Source: Lachnospiraceae bacterium NK3A20
GTDB lineage: Bacteria; Bacillota; Clostridia; Lachnospirales; Lachnospiraceae
Length of the DNA stretch: 64,000 nt
Assembly (NCBI GenBank): GCA_900107575.1
Contig: FNQX01000012.1
Span: 43,896 to 107,895, forward strand
Direction of reading: 5' to 3'
The translations under genes and the position numbers were made by a program. A model generated the notes under the pieces. The model was not told the origin of the DNA. It did not search any database and saw nothing but the letters and a program-made list of their open reading frames with translations. Below are positions 19,448 through 27,036 of this stretch, piece by piece. Numbering within the stretch: position 1 is the first letter of the stretch; each line of letters begins with the position of its first letter.

Positions 19448-21562
19448 ATGCCAAGAGAGATCAGGGTAGATGAGAATGGAATCCATGTGGTTTTCGAGGT
19501 GGAGGATGATGGCGGATTCAAGCTCCTTCATTTCTCCGCCGTGGAAATGGACAGGAAGGATATCGTGGAGCGGTGTCTGACACCCGGCTTTAGTTTCATT
19601 GAGATCAATGTGGATGGTTATGACCGGCCTTATGAGCGCCATGGCAACAAGTACATCGTCACTGTTCCCGGTTACCGCATGAAATATGTCTCCATGGATG
19701 ATGCAAGGAATGATACTGGCCGCCTACTCACGATCGTCACGCAGGATGAGGAGACCGGACTTGTTGTCACCAGTACCTGGCAGTTCTATGACGGACTGCC
19801 GATCGTACGGATGCAGCATACCGCGGAAAATAAGAGCGCAGAAACCAGGACGGTGAACTACATCTCCACCTTCAATCTCACCGGGATTGAGAAGGAAGGG
19901 CTCACGCCGCAGGATGAGAAGCTCCGTATCCTCATCCCCCGTAACGGCTGGCAGCACGAACTGAATTGGAAGGAATATTCCCTGAGGGATCTGGGGATGG
20001 ATCTCGTCCAGCCGAAGGAGGAGCAGAGAAGCTCCAACTATCTCCATGTGAGCAATACCGGCAACTGGTCTGCAAAGGAATTTCTGCCCATGGGGTATCT
20101 GGAGAATACGGAGGCAGGAACATCTCTCTATTGGCAGATCGAGCAGAATGGATCCTGGGAATGGGAAATCGGGGACCAGGATGGGCACCTCTATCTCTCA
20201 CTCGGCGGCCCGAATGAGCTGTATTCTCACTGGTTCGTTGACTTGCAGCCGGGGCAGAGTTTTACCACGGTGCCTGCGGCAGTGGGCGTTTCGCTTGGCG
20301 GCTTTGACGGGTCTATGGCAGCTCTTACCAGGTATCGCCGGAAAATACGCAGGCCAAACGAAGATAATGAGAAACTCCGGGTCATCTTCAACGATTATAT
20401 GAACTGCCTGTTCGCGGAGCCAACGACGGAGAAAGAGATCCCACTCATTGATGAGGCGGCAAGGGCAGGTGCGGAATATTACTGTATTGATGCCGGATGG
20501 TATGCAGATGGCTGGTGGTGGGACAGCGTCGGAGAATGGAAGGAGTCGAAAGAGCGGTTCCCGAACGGTCTTCGTGAAGTCACGGACTATATCCGCAGCA
20601 AAGGCATGATTCCCGGATTGTGGCTGGAACTGGAGGTCATGGGAATTCACTGCCAGAAGGCAGCCGAGGTTCCGGATGACTGGTTCTTCGTGCGGCATGG
20701 GAAGAGGGTCTTTGATCGTTCCAGATACCAGCTGGATTATCGCAATCCGGATGTGAGGCAATATGCGACGGATACCATCGACAGACTGATCCGCGACTAT
20801 GGGATCGGCTATATCAAGATGGACTACAACATTGAGCCGGGGATAGGTACAGAACTTGCCGCCGACAGTGTTGGGGAAGGACTGTTGGAACATGAGAGAG
20901 CGTATCTTGCCTGGCTGGAAGGAATATTCCGGAAGTATCCGGATCTTGTTATCGAGAACTGTTCCAGCGGCGGACTGCGTATGGATTACGCGATGCTCTC
21001 CCGCTACAGCATCCAGTCGACGTCCGATGAGACAGACTACAAACTCTATGCGACGATTGCCGCGAATTCTCCTTCCGCGCTGACACCGGAGCAGAGCGCC
21101 ATCTGGTCCTATCCGCTGCCGGAAGGCGACCGCGAAGAAGTGGTATTCAATATGATCAACGCCATGCTCCTTCGCATCCATCAGTCAGGACATCTGGATC
21201 AATTGTCCGAGGAGCGCAAAGCCTTGGTAAAGGAGGGGCTGGACGTCTACAAAAGCTATCGTGAGGAAATCCGAGATGCCGTTCCATTCTGGCCTCTTGG
21301 GCTCTCACAGTTTGAGGATGAGTGGGTGAGTCTTGGTCTGCTGTGTGAGAAGAAAATCTATCTGGCTGTCTGGAGAAGAGAAGGCAGCAGTTCTACCTGC
21401 ACACTTCCTGTCGATTATGCCGGAGAAGATGTCCGTGTAAGATGCATCTATCCTTCCTATGACGAAAGTGCTTACTCCTGGAGCCCGGAGATGGGACAGC
21501 TAACCGTATGCTTCAACAGACAGAATATGGCACGGCTGTATGAACTGTCATGGACACAGTAG
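19448..21562 (+). CDS. GH36 alpha-galactosidase
   Basis: Family 36 glycoside hydrolase, 704 residues, probably a cytoplasmic alpha-galactosidase. After the N-terminal beta-supersandwich the barrel shows FNDYMNCLFAEPTTEKEIP, YYCIDAGWYADGWWWDSVGEW, GLWLELEVMG, the nucleophile Asp459 in YIKMDYN, ENCSSGGLRMDYAM and the acid/base Asp527 in QSTSDETDY. I chose ATG 19448, which has GAGAGG upstream; an in-frame ATG at 19430 overlaps the GH125 stop codon and is an alternative. Within GH36 the exact specificity (galactoside or N-acetylgalactosaminide) cannot be told from motifs alone. Confidence 0.88.
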   Translation: MPREIRVDENGIHVVFEVEDDGGFKLLHFSAVEMDRKDIVERCLTPGFSFIEINVDGYDRPYERHGNKYIVTVPGYRMKYVSMDDARNDTGRLLTIVTQDEETGLVVTSTWQFYDGLPIVRMQHTAENKSAETRTVNYISTFNLTGIEKEGLTPQDEKLRILIPRNGWQHELNWKEYSLRDLGMDLVQPKEEQRSSNYLHVSNTGNWSAKEFLPMGYLENTEAGTSLYWQIEQNGSWEWEIGDQDGHLYLSLGGPNELYSHWFVDLQPGQSFTTVPAAVGVSLGGFDGSMAALTRYRRKIRRPNEDNEKLRVIFNDYMNCLFAEPTTEKEIPLIDEAARAGAEYYCIDAGWYADGWWWDSVGEWKESKERFPNGLREVTDYIRSKGMIPGLWLELEVMGIHCQKAAEVPDDWFFVRHGKRVFDRSRYQLDYRNPDVRQYATDTIDRLIRDYGIGYIKMDYNIEPGIGTELAADSVGEGLLEHERAYLAWLEGIFRKYPDLVIENCSSGGLRMDYAMLSRYSIQSTSDETDYKLYATIAANSPSALTPEQSAIWSYPLPEGDREEVVFNMINAMLLRIHQSGHLDQLSEERKALVKEGLDVYKSYREEIRDAVPFWPLGLSQFEDEWVSLGLLCEKKIYLAVWRREGSSSTCTLPVDYAGEDVRVRCIYPSYDESAYSWSPEMGQLTVCFNRQNMARLYELSWTQ

Positions 21563-21580
21563 AATATAGCAAGATGATGC

Positions 21581-21608
21581 AGCCCGGCGTAACAGCCGGG
21601 CTGTTATT
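21581..21608 (+). terminator. Terminator after the GH36 gene
   Basis: AGCCCGGC (21581-21588), loop GTAACA, GCCGGGCT (21595-21602), then GTTATT. The T-tail is weak, but the stem is strong and it lies between two convergent genes, so it may serve both. Confidence 0.75.
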
Positions 21609-21612
21609 GTAG

Positions 21613-22437
21613 TTAGAGAGTATTCGCATTATCTTCCAAGGATCCTGCCGTATTGCGCTTCCAGACAAGCTTTGCGATAAGGGCTGTTGCTACAGACAGG
21701 ATTCCGACGATCACTTCGATGAGTAGCAAAGAGGCGCCTATTCCCTGGCACAGCACGGTGACGCCATCTACGAGGAGATGGATCAGAATAGCAAGCGGAT
21801 AGAGGTAGAGGCATTTCCTGTATTTTGCCGCGAACCAGACAAGTACGGATAGAGCGATGTGTACCGTGATCGCGAAGATGCGCTCGAATCCGCTGAGCAG
21901 GAACTCGGACGAAGGGTTGCCGATCAGCTGCTTAACAGCGGTCTCGACCTGAGCCAGCGCATCACCGGACAAGCCGTTGGTCAGCGCTGCGGTATTGCCA
22001 CTATTGATCATAATCGATATGACGAGATCGTTGATCATCACGATGCCGACGAGTACCATGGCTTCAAACCCGCCATGGCCGGCGCCATACATGAGTGCGT
22101 TGACATCCTTGTTCTGACGTCCCCTGAGAACGGTCTTGAATGCGAGGAATCTTCCGGTTTCCTCGAAGAGTCCCGCCATGAAGCCGCCGTAGCAGGCGTA
22201 CAGCCAGAGATTTCCCCGGATCACATCTCCTGCCGGTGAAGCCAATATGATCTGATAACAGGCCCTCTCAATGACCAGCGCGAACAGTAGCATGACGGCG
22301 CAGCCGATGAAGAATGGGAGGATGTCTGCTCTTTTCCGTATCCGGAAATACAGCAACAGAAAGATGGGGAGGCAGAAGGAAATGGCACAGGTAACTGTCA
22401 TGAAAACGACGGACAGACTGGGAACGGTTCCTGACAT
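21613..22437 (-). CDS. YhfC family intramembrane protease-like protein
   Basis: Integral membrane protein, 274 residues, about seven predicted spans. It carries the features of the YhfC family, which is classed with glutamic-type intramembrane proteases: an EETGRF motif near residue 90 and a YGAGHGGFEAM motif some 25 residues later, with a third acidic/His region in the C-terminal half (LIHLLVDG). On the minus strand AAAGGAG lies just before ATG 22437; a longer in-frame start at 22470 has none. Substrate and role are unknown. Its promoter side faces the palindrome array. Confidence 0.8.
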   Translation of the reverse strand: MSGTVPSLSVVFMTVTCAISFCLPIFLLLYFRIRKRADILPFFIGCAVMLLFALVIERACYQIILASPAGDVIRGNLWLYACYGGFMAGLFEETGRFLAFKTVLRGRQNKDVNALMYGAGHGGFEAMVLVGIVMINDLVISIMINSGNTAALTNGLSGDALAQVETAVKQLIGNPSSEFLLSGFERIFAITVHIALSVLVWFAAKYRKCLYLYPLAILIHLLVDGVTVLCQGIGASLLLIEVIVGILSVATALIAKLVWKRNTAGSLEDNANTL

Positions 22438-22600
22438 AAGATTTCTCCTTTGCTGGATCAGAACAATCAAGTTTTATGAGATAACTTCCATACAAAACTA
22501 TCATAGCAGATCAATATGCGAAAAAGCCAGACTATGGGTAAAATTAATACTTCGTCAGCTGCTAAATAGACATATCCAGTGATAACTCGGAGGACAGTTA

Positions 22601-22947
22601 TGTCGAGCCGAATCATTGATGCATGTCTGGGCTGGAGATTCCTGTTGAGGGCCTTCGACATACAGGTAGGGATCATCAATTTATGTCGAAGGTCTTCGAC
22701 AATATATGTAGGGACGAGCACTTTATGTCGAAGAAATTCGACAAAATCTAAACAAATATAATATGTGTCGAAGATAATCGACAATAAATGCGAAAAGGAG
22801 TCTGATGTCGAATACTTTCGACATAAAACGCAGAAATATATAAAAATTGTCGAAAAGCTTCGACAAAAATTGAAGAATACCGCAGCCATGTCGAAACCAT
22901 TCGACATATATAGCCGAATCAGTGAGGCCTGTCGAAAAGAGCGGCAA
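22601..22947. repeat. Array of nine palindromes at 40-42 bp spacing
   Basis: Seven good copies of TGTCGAA-N4-TTCGACA (18 bp) start at 22643, 22684, 22726, 22766, 22806, 22848 and 22889; degenerate copies flank them at 22601 and 22930. Start-to-start distances are 42, 41, 42, 40, 40, 42, 41 and 41 bp, close to four helical turns. Examples are TGTCGAAGGTCTTCGACA (22684) and TGTCGAAACCATTCGACA (22889). The 22-24 bp between copies are AT-rich and mostly unrelated, although those at 22661 and 22702 resemble each other. Open frames across the array are repeat-driven and not credible genes. This fills the gap 22438-22952. Confidence 0.92.
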
Positions 22948-22952
22948 GGTAT

Positions 22953-24770
22953 TCAGTACCAGCCATCGTCATCGCCGAAGTGATCCGGGCGGTCGTAATG
23001 GTAGTCGATGTAGTCGTCATCCCTGCGGCGGGTGCGGCTGCGGGTTCTCTTGTGGGAGCTCCTCTTCGCCTCCCTGCGGCGTTGATGCAATTTGTGCCTT
23101 CGGGAATTCCGGGAAGTTCTCGCGATTGCCGCGATCAGTTTGATCATCACGATAACCAGTGCCAGGGCGGCGACCGTAAGGATGATCGAAATGATATTGA
23201 GGTAAATTGTGCCGTTGAAGCCCTGTTTGTAGTAGAGGCCTTTTGCGCGATCGGCGAACGCGGTGAGTTTCTGCCGGTAAGCCATCAGTCGTCCGGAGGC
23301 GTTTTGATCTTCTGTGACTTCATCGGAGGCGGCCTGATCTTCTGCAACTGCAAGCGAGGTATCTGTGGCAACATTTGAAGATATATCATTTGCAGGCATG
23401 CCACTGTTGGCAGCCGGCGTTTCGGTTGTGTTGCCGCTCTCCTGCCCCTCACTGCCGACATCAGGTTTTGTATCCGTACCCGTAGCGTTGTCAGCGTCAG
23501 AACTGCTATTCATCACAAGCTGCGCGGTGCCGACGACCACATTGTCTTGCGCGTCGGCCGGGGCGTCATTCATGGTGTAGGTGATGACGTTGCCATCGCT
23601 GATGCTGGATGCGAGGTCCTCGAAGGTCATGGTGGAGGGGACGTCCACGTAGCTCGCCGGTGTAATGGAGAAAGCAGGCTTGCTGTTTCCCAGGATGTCG
23701 GCACCGGAGGAGAGGAAGCCCGCGGAGCTTACGGTGTATTTCTTGTCGTTATTTGCGACATTTGTGCGCGTGAAATTCTGGAAGCCGTAGTCGAACAGCG
23801 AGATGGTGTCCTCGAACTGTTTCGGGAAGTCTTCCTTCATGACGACGCAGACGAGGCGCATGCCGTTCTGTTCGCAGCCGGTCACGAGGGTTTCCTTGGA
23901 CTGGCTGGTGTAGCCGGTTTTGCCGCCGAGGACGCCGTCATAGTGGTAATCGCCGTTGATGAGGCCGTGTTTATTGACGATCCAGAAGTCGTCGGGCTGT
24001 GTCTCCTTCGCCACGAAATGATAGGTGGGCGTGCAGCCGATGTTGACGAGTGTCTCATTCCGGAAGAAGGCTTTGCCGATGAGGCTAAGATCGTGCGCGC
24101 TGGTGTAGTGATCCTCCTCGAAGAGGCCGTTCGCGTTGGCGAAGTGGGAATCCGTACAGCCAAGCTCCGCGGCGCGCGCGTTCATCATGTCCGCAAAAGC
24201 TGCGATGGAGCCTGCTGTTTTCTCAGCGATGGCGTTGGCGCACTCGTTGGCGGAACCGACCAGGATGCCGTAGAGGCACTCTTCCACTGTGATCGTCTGG
24301 CCGGCGTCCATACCGACGTTGGAGCCGTCTGCGGGCACGGAATGCACGGCGTTCTCGGAGAAGGTGACGGTATCGTTGAGGTCGAGGTTCTCCGCCGCGA
24401 TAAGGCAGGTCAACAGCTTCGTCGTGCTCGCGGGGTACATTCTCTCGTGGATGTTCTTGGCGTACAGGACGGTGCCGGTGCCGACGTCCATGAGGATCGC
24501 GCTGCCCGCGGAAACAACAGGCCCCGCAGGCCAGTTCGTGATCTCGTTGGACTGTACCGGCTGCTGCGTTCTGGCTGCTTCGTCGGCGGCATCATACGGG
24601 TGGCCGTCGCCGGTCAGCGCTTCCGCTCTCGCTGCAATGGGGTGTGCCGCGAGCATCAGCGGGAGCAATACGGACGCAACAAGAAAAAGAGCGCTGCCTT
24701 TCTTGGCAGCGCTCCTGCATGTCATACGAATGACGTTGTTGCAAGAATTGTTATTTCGCAATTGCCTCAA
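22953..24770 (-). CDS. D-alanyl-D-alanine carboxypeptidase (DacF/penicillin-binding type)
   Basis: Peptidase S11 family D,D-carboxypeptidase that trims peptidoglycan stem peptides. Catalytic motifs are STTK (Ser115-Lys118), SAN (173-175) and KTG (284-286), counted from TTG 24770. A signal sequence precedes them (LFLVASVLLPLMLAAHPIAARA). After the catalytic and accessory domain comes a Ser/Thr/Asp-rich linker (about 430-500), a membrane span (about 527-550), an Arg/Lys-rich stretch and an unusual end rich in Asp and Tyr. The TTG start has AGGAG at good distance inside the trxA end; ATG 24725 is an alternative giving a more typical signal peptide but has no clear ribosome binding site. Confidence 0.9.
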   Translation of the reverse strand: MRQLRNNNSCNNVIRMTCRSAAKKGSALFLVASVLLPLMLAAHPIAARAEALTGDGHPYDAADEAARTQQPVQSNEITNWPAGPVVSAGSAILMDVGTGTVLYAKNIHERMYPASTTKLLTCLIAAENLDLNDTVTFSENAVHSVPADGSNVGMDAGQTITVEECLYGILVGSANECANAIAEKTAGSIAAFADMMNARAAELGCTDSHFANANGLFEEDHYTSAHDLSLIGKAFFRNETLVNIGCTPTYHFVAKETQPDDFWIVNKHGLINGDYHYDGVLGGKTGYTSQSKETLVTGCEQNGMRLVCVVMKEDFPKQFEDTISLFDYGFQNFTRTNVANNDKKYTVSSAGFLSSGADILGNSKPAFSITPASYVDVPSTMTFEDLASSISDGNVITYTMNDAPADAQDNVVVGTAQLVMNSSSDADNATGTDTKPDVGSEGQESGNTTETPAANSGMPANDISSNVATDTSLAVAEDQAASDEVTEDQNASGRLMAYRQKLTAFADRAKGLYYKQGFNGTIYLNIISIILTVAALALVIVMIKLIAAIARTSRNSRRHKLHQRRREAKRSSHKRTRSRTRRRDDDYIDYHYDRPDHFGDDDGWY

Positions 24771-25065
24771 GTTTCTCCTGAAGGACTTCCTTAGAGATCA
24801 GGCCGACACTTGTCTCAACCGGCTCACCGTTTCTGAAGAAGATCAGTGTCGGGATGGACATGACATTGTACTTCTCCGCGATGTCGGAAGAATCGTCTAC
24901 GTTGAGCTTGCCGATCTTCACCTTGCCGTCAAACAGAGCTTCCATTGCAGCAACGGAAGGGCTCAGCATCTTGCAGGGGCCGCACCAGTCAGCATAGAAA
25001 TCAACAAGTACAGGCTTATCACTCTTTAAGACTTCCTGTTCAAAATTTTCAGATGTAAATACCAT
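24751..25065 (-). CDS. trxA: Thioredoxin
   Basis: Classic 104-residue thioredoxin with the redox motif WCGPC in VLVDFYADWCGPCKMLSP and the cis-Pro loop MSIPTLIFFRNGE. It reduces protein disulfides in the cytoplasm. On the minus strand AAAGGAG lies 10 bases before ATG 25065 (MVFTSENF), and only one base before the other ATG nine bases upstream, so 25065 is preferred. The D,D-carboxypeptidase gene follows directly and may overlap its end by 20 bases. No thioredoxin reductase is nearby. Confidence 0.95.
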   Translation of the reverse strand: MVFTSENFEQEVLKSDKPVLVDFYADWCGPCKMLSPSVAAMEALFDGKVKIGKLNVDDSSDIAEKYNVMSIPTLIFFRNGEPVETSVGLISKEVLQEKLEAIAK

Positions 25066-25203
25066 AGTTATCATACTCCTTTCGCGGGAACTTTGCGACT
25101 TGTCAGCCGCCATAAAATTATAACACACAGCAATAAGTTCCAGTAGATAGTTCTAATTCGGTTCATTTCCGCGAGCGGTAAATAAATTGCTCACAATCGA
25201 ATA

Positions 25204-25932
25204 TTACAAAATATTATCAGAATTTGCAAGTGGTATTTTTGGAATGCAGGCAGAAATCTCTTCCGGCGTGCACAGATGCGCGCGGGCGTCTGCTGTTTTC
25301 TTCAAGATATACTTGTTGATCTTGTTGCCTTTGGCGGAGAATTTCTCTTCGTACTCGGTCATGACGTTCCCCGCGCCCATCACGGGATCGGCGTGCAGAT
25401 CGTAGGTGATGGCGTCGATCCGGAAGCTGCTGCCCGGCACCTCTTCCACCGCGAAATCAAAGAGGTCCCGGTTGTCGGTCTTGAACTCGATCTGTCCCTC
25501 GTTCTGAAGGATCACGTTATAACGCGCGAGAAACCGATGGGAAGGCAGGCGCCGGCTCGCGGTCCTCTTCTTCGGCCAGGGATCGGAGAAATTGAGGTAG
25601 ATCCGGTCGATCTCGTGCACGTCGAAATAGGCGCAGATCAGCTCTGCGTCGCCGCGGATGAAGCGAACGTTCGGCAGCTGCAGCTCTTCCTGCATTTCCA
25701 CGCCGCGCAGGAGGACGCTCGAATATTTCTCAATGCCGATATAGTTGATCCCGGGGTGGAGCTGCGCCATCTGGATGATGAAGCGCCCCTTGCCGGTGCC
25801 GATCTCCAGGTGGAGCGGGTGGTCGTTGCCGAATACGGCCCGCCACTGCCCTTTCCGCTCTTCGGGCGCATGCTCTACGTAGCGACTCTCTGCGATGACG
25901 CCTCTTGCTCTTGGTATATTCTTCAGTCTCAT
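25204..25932 (-). CDS. trmB: tRNA (guanine-N7-)-methyltransferase
   Basis: TrmB forms 7-methylguanosine at position 46 of tRNAs using S-adenosylmethionine. The SAM-binding motif LEIGTGKGRFIIQMA, NYIGIEKYSSVLLRG, the family signature YLNFSDPWPKKR and the closing TEYEEKF are all present in 242 residues. GGAAGGATACC precedes the ATG on the minus strand. About 140 bp separates it from the thioredoxin start, so it is probably a separate unit or the first gene of the minus-strand group. Confidence 0.95.
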   Translation of the reverse strand: MRLKNIPRARGVIAESRYVEHAPEERKGQWRAVFGNDHPLHLEIGTGKGRFIIQMAQLHPGINYIGIEKYSSVLLRGVEMQEELQLPNVRFIRGDAELICAYFDVHEIDRIYLNFSDPWPKKRTASRRLPSHRFLARYNVILQNEGQIEFKTDNRDLFDFAVEEVPGSSFRIDAITYDLHADPVMGAGNVMTEYEEKFSAKGNKINKYILKKTADARAHLCTPEEISACIPKIPLANSDNIL

Positions 25933-26090
25933 GGTATCCTTCCCTGCTGCTGCCGCAGGTTCGGCTCGAAGGCAAATGCCTTGAAGGCATATCGCCTTTC
26001 CGTTGTTCCAAGTGCCGCCCGCGAACCCGCGAATATGATATACAAAATTACAGCGGTAATTGCAAGAAAGTGTTACACTTTCTGTAATTA

Positions 26091-26234
26091 TAACAGTTCA
26101 GAAACTATCGTTTCTGAACTGTTACGCAGGCCGCACATGCAAATTTTGCTGCGCAAAAGTGCGGCCTGCCTGCTACATATCTACTTTGGTACGCCCTCAG
26201 CAGCAAGTGCTTCGGGCTGTACTGAACTGATATC
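26091..26234. repeat. Composite dispersed repeat, modules A-B-C
   Basis: Module A is a 15-bp perfect stem (TAACAGTTCAGAAAC, loop TATC, complement; 26091-26124). Module B, from 26121, starts GTTACGCAGGCCGCACATGC and contains an 11-bp stem GCAGGCCGCAC (26126-26136)/GTGCGGCCTGC (26159-26169). Module C is GGCTGTACTGAACTGATATC (26215-26234), 26 bases before the next start codon. Single modules recur at 30830, 48855 and 54138 (see those entries). This is the longest copy in the window and fills most of the gap 25933-26260. Confidence 0.75.
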
Positions 26235-26260
26235 TGTAATTTTTAAAGGAGTTACCAGCT

Positions 26261-26863
26261 TTGTCACAGCATCACAGACAACTGATCCCTGCGGCGATTG
26301 CCGTGCTGGCCGTCGCTCTCCTCTGCCTCTGCCTGCGGCCGTGGTATCTTCGCTATGTGGAGAGGGACCGGGCAGAGACGTGCGAGAAGGCGCGCTTTGT
26401 TATCGTCGATCATTATAACCACGGCGTGGAGGCCGAGCTCGCTGCGGGTAAACAGCAGACGGACATCGACTATGATGCCATCCTCCTTGGCGTGATCGCG
26501 GAGAGGTTCCCGGATGCAAAGGTGCGCGCCATTGACGTTGGCGATGTTTCTGCCGCAGCAGCGGCCGGGATGGCGATTCCTGCGGTGCCGGGGCATACCT
26601 ACACGGTCACAGGCCTCTGCCGCAGTGGCGGAACCTACACGATCACGATCGACGAGGCGTCACACAAGGCGGACACGTTCTGCGATGGTGGAGTCGAAGA
26701 CTCCAACTATCACGCCGGCGGCGAAAGCGGTGGATCCTTCGACTCCACCTATGATGCCTCAGACGACAATAGGGCGTTGGGCGAGGAGACGGAGGACGGC
26801 GTCTCGGGCAGTGCAGTGCATGTGCACGGTGACTACAACTGGGGCTTCCGGCCATTCGAGTGA
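26261..26863 (+). CDS. Hypothetical membrane-anchored protein
   Basis: A 200-residue protein starting at TTG 26261, supported by AAAGGAG (26246-26252). One membrane span (residues about 9-28) follows a short basic start, so the rest is extracytoplasmic. The following 80 residues are a mixed alpha/beta region with two cysteines (CEKARF near 42, GLCRSGG near 118, CDGG near 140), and the last 60 are Gly/Ser/Asp-rich and likely disordered, ending GDYNWGFRPFE. I do not recognise a family. Codon use is like that of its neighbours. The dispersed repeat module C lies immediately upstream; ftsH follows. Confidence 0.6.
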   Translation: MSQHHRQLIPAAIAVLAVALLCLCLRPWYLRYVERDRAETCEKARFVIVDHYNHGVEAELAAGKQQTDIDYDAILLGVIAERFPDAKVRAIDVGDVSAAAAAGMAIPAVPGHTYTVTGLCRSGGTYTITIDEASHKADTFCDGGVEDSNYHAGGESGGSFDSTYDASDDNRALGEETEDGVSGSAVHVHGDYNWGFRPFE

Positions 26864-26947
26864 TGCCTTGCAGAGCCTGCTCTTTTGCACGCCAGGATCC
26901 GCAGGGAAGCTGTGCGCGGCCGCGGGCAGGCTGGCACGACCGCGGAT

Positions 26948-26975
26948 TTGCAATCGCAATTAAATTGTGTAAAAT
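26948..26975 (+). promoter_or_regulatory. Candidate ftsH promoter
   Basis: TTGCAA (26948-26953), 16-bp spacer, TAAAAT (26970-26975), 62 bp before the ftsH start. The surrounding 50 bp are the only AT-rich stretch between the two genes. Confidence 0.5.
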
Positions 26976-27036
26976 ATAAATGCGGGGCGCCTGCTGTTTT
27001 CGTTGTCGCAGGGCCGTGCAGAAGGAGGAATTCAAT

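Noticed and set aside
22601..22947. CRISPR array
   Set aside because: Repeat units are only 18 bp and imperfect, linkers are about 23 bp and partly similar, and no cas genes are near.
22467..22983. Small open frames across the palindrome array on both strands
   Set aside because: Their sequence is dictated by the repeats (recurring RHK, FD and STK segments), none has a ribosome binding site matched to a start, and the palindromes explain the pattern better.
25129..25203. Possible riboswitch or leader between trmB and trxA
   Set aside because: Only 75-140 bp, AT-rich, without a recognisable aptamer core or terminator pair.
26690..26750. Inverted GGTGGAGTCGAAGACTCC-like sequences in the hypothetical gene at 26261
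   Set aside because: They lie in a Gly/Ser/Asp-coding stretch; the short self-complementary pieces are explained by codon use and have no terminator or operator context.
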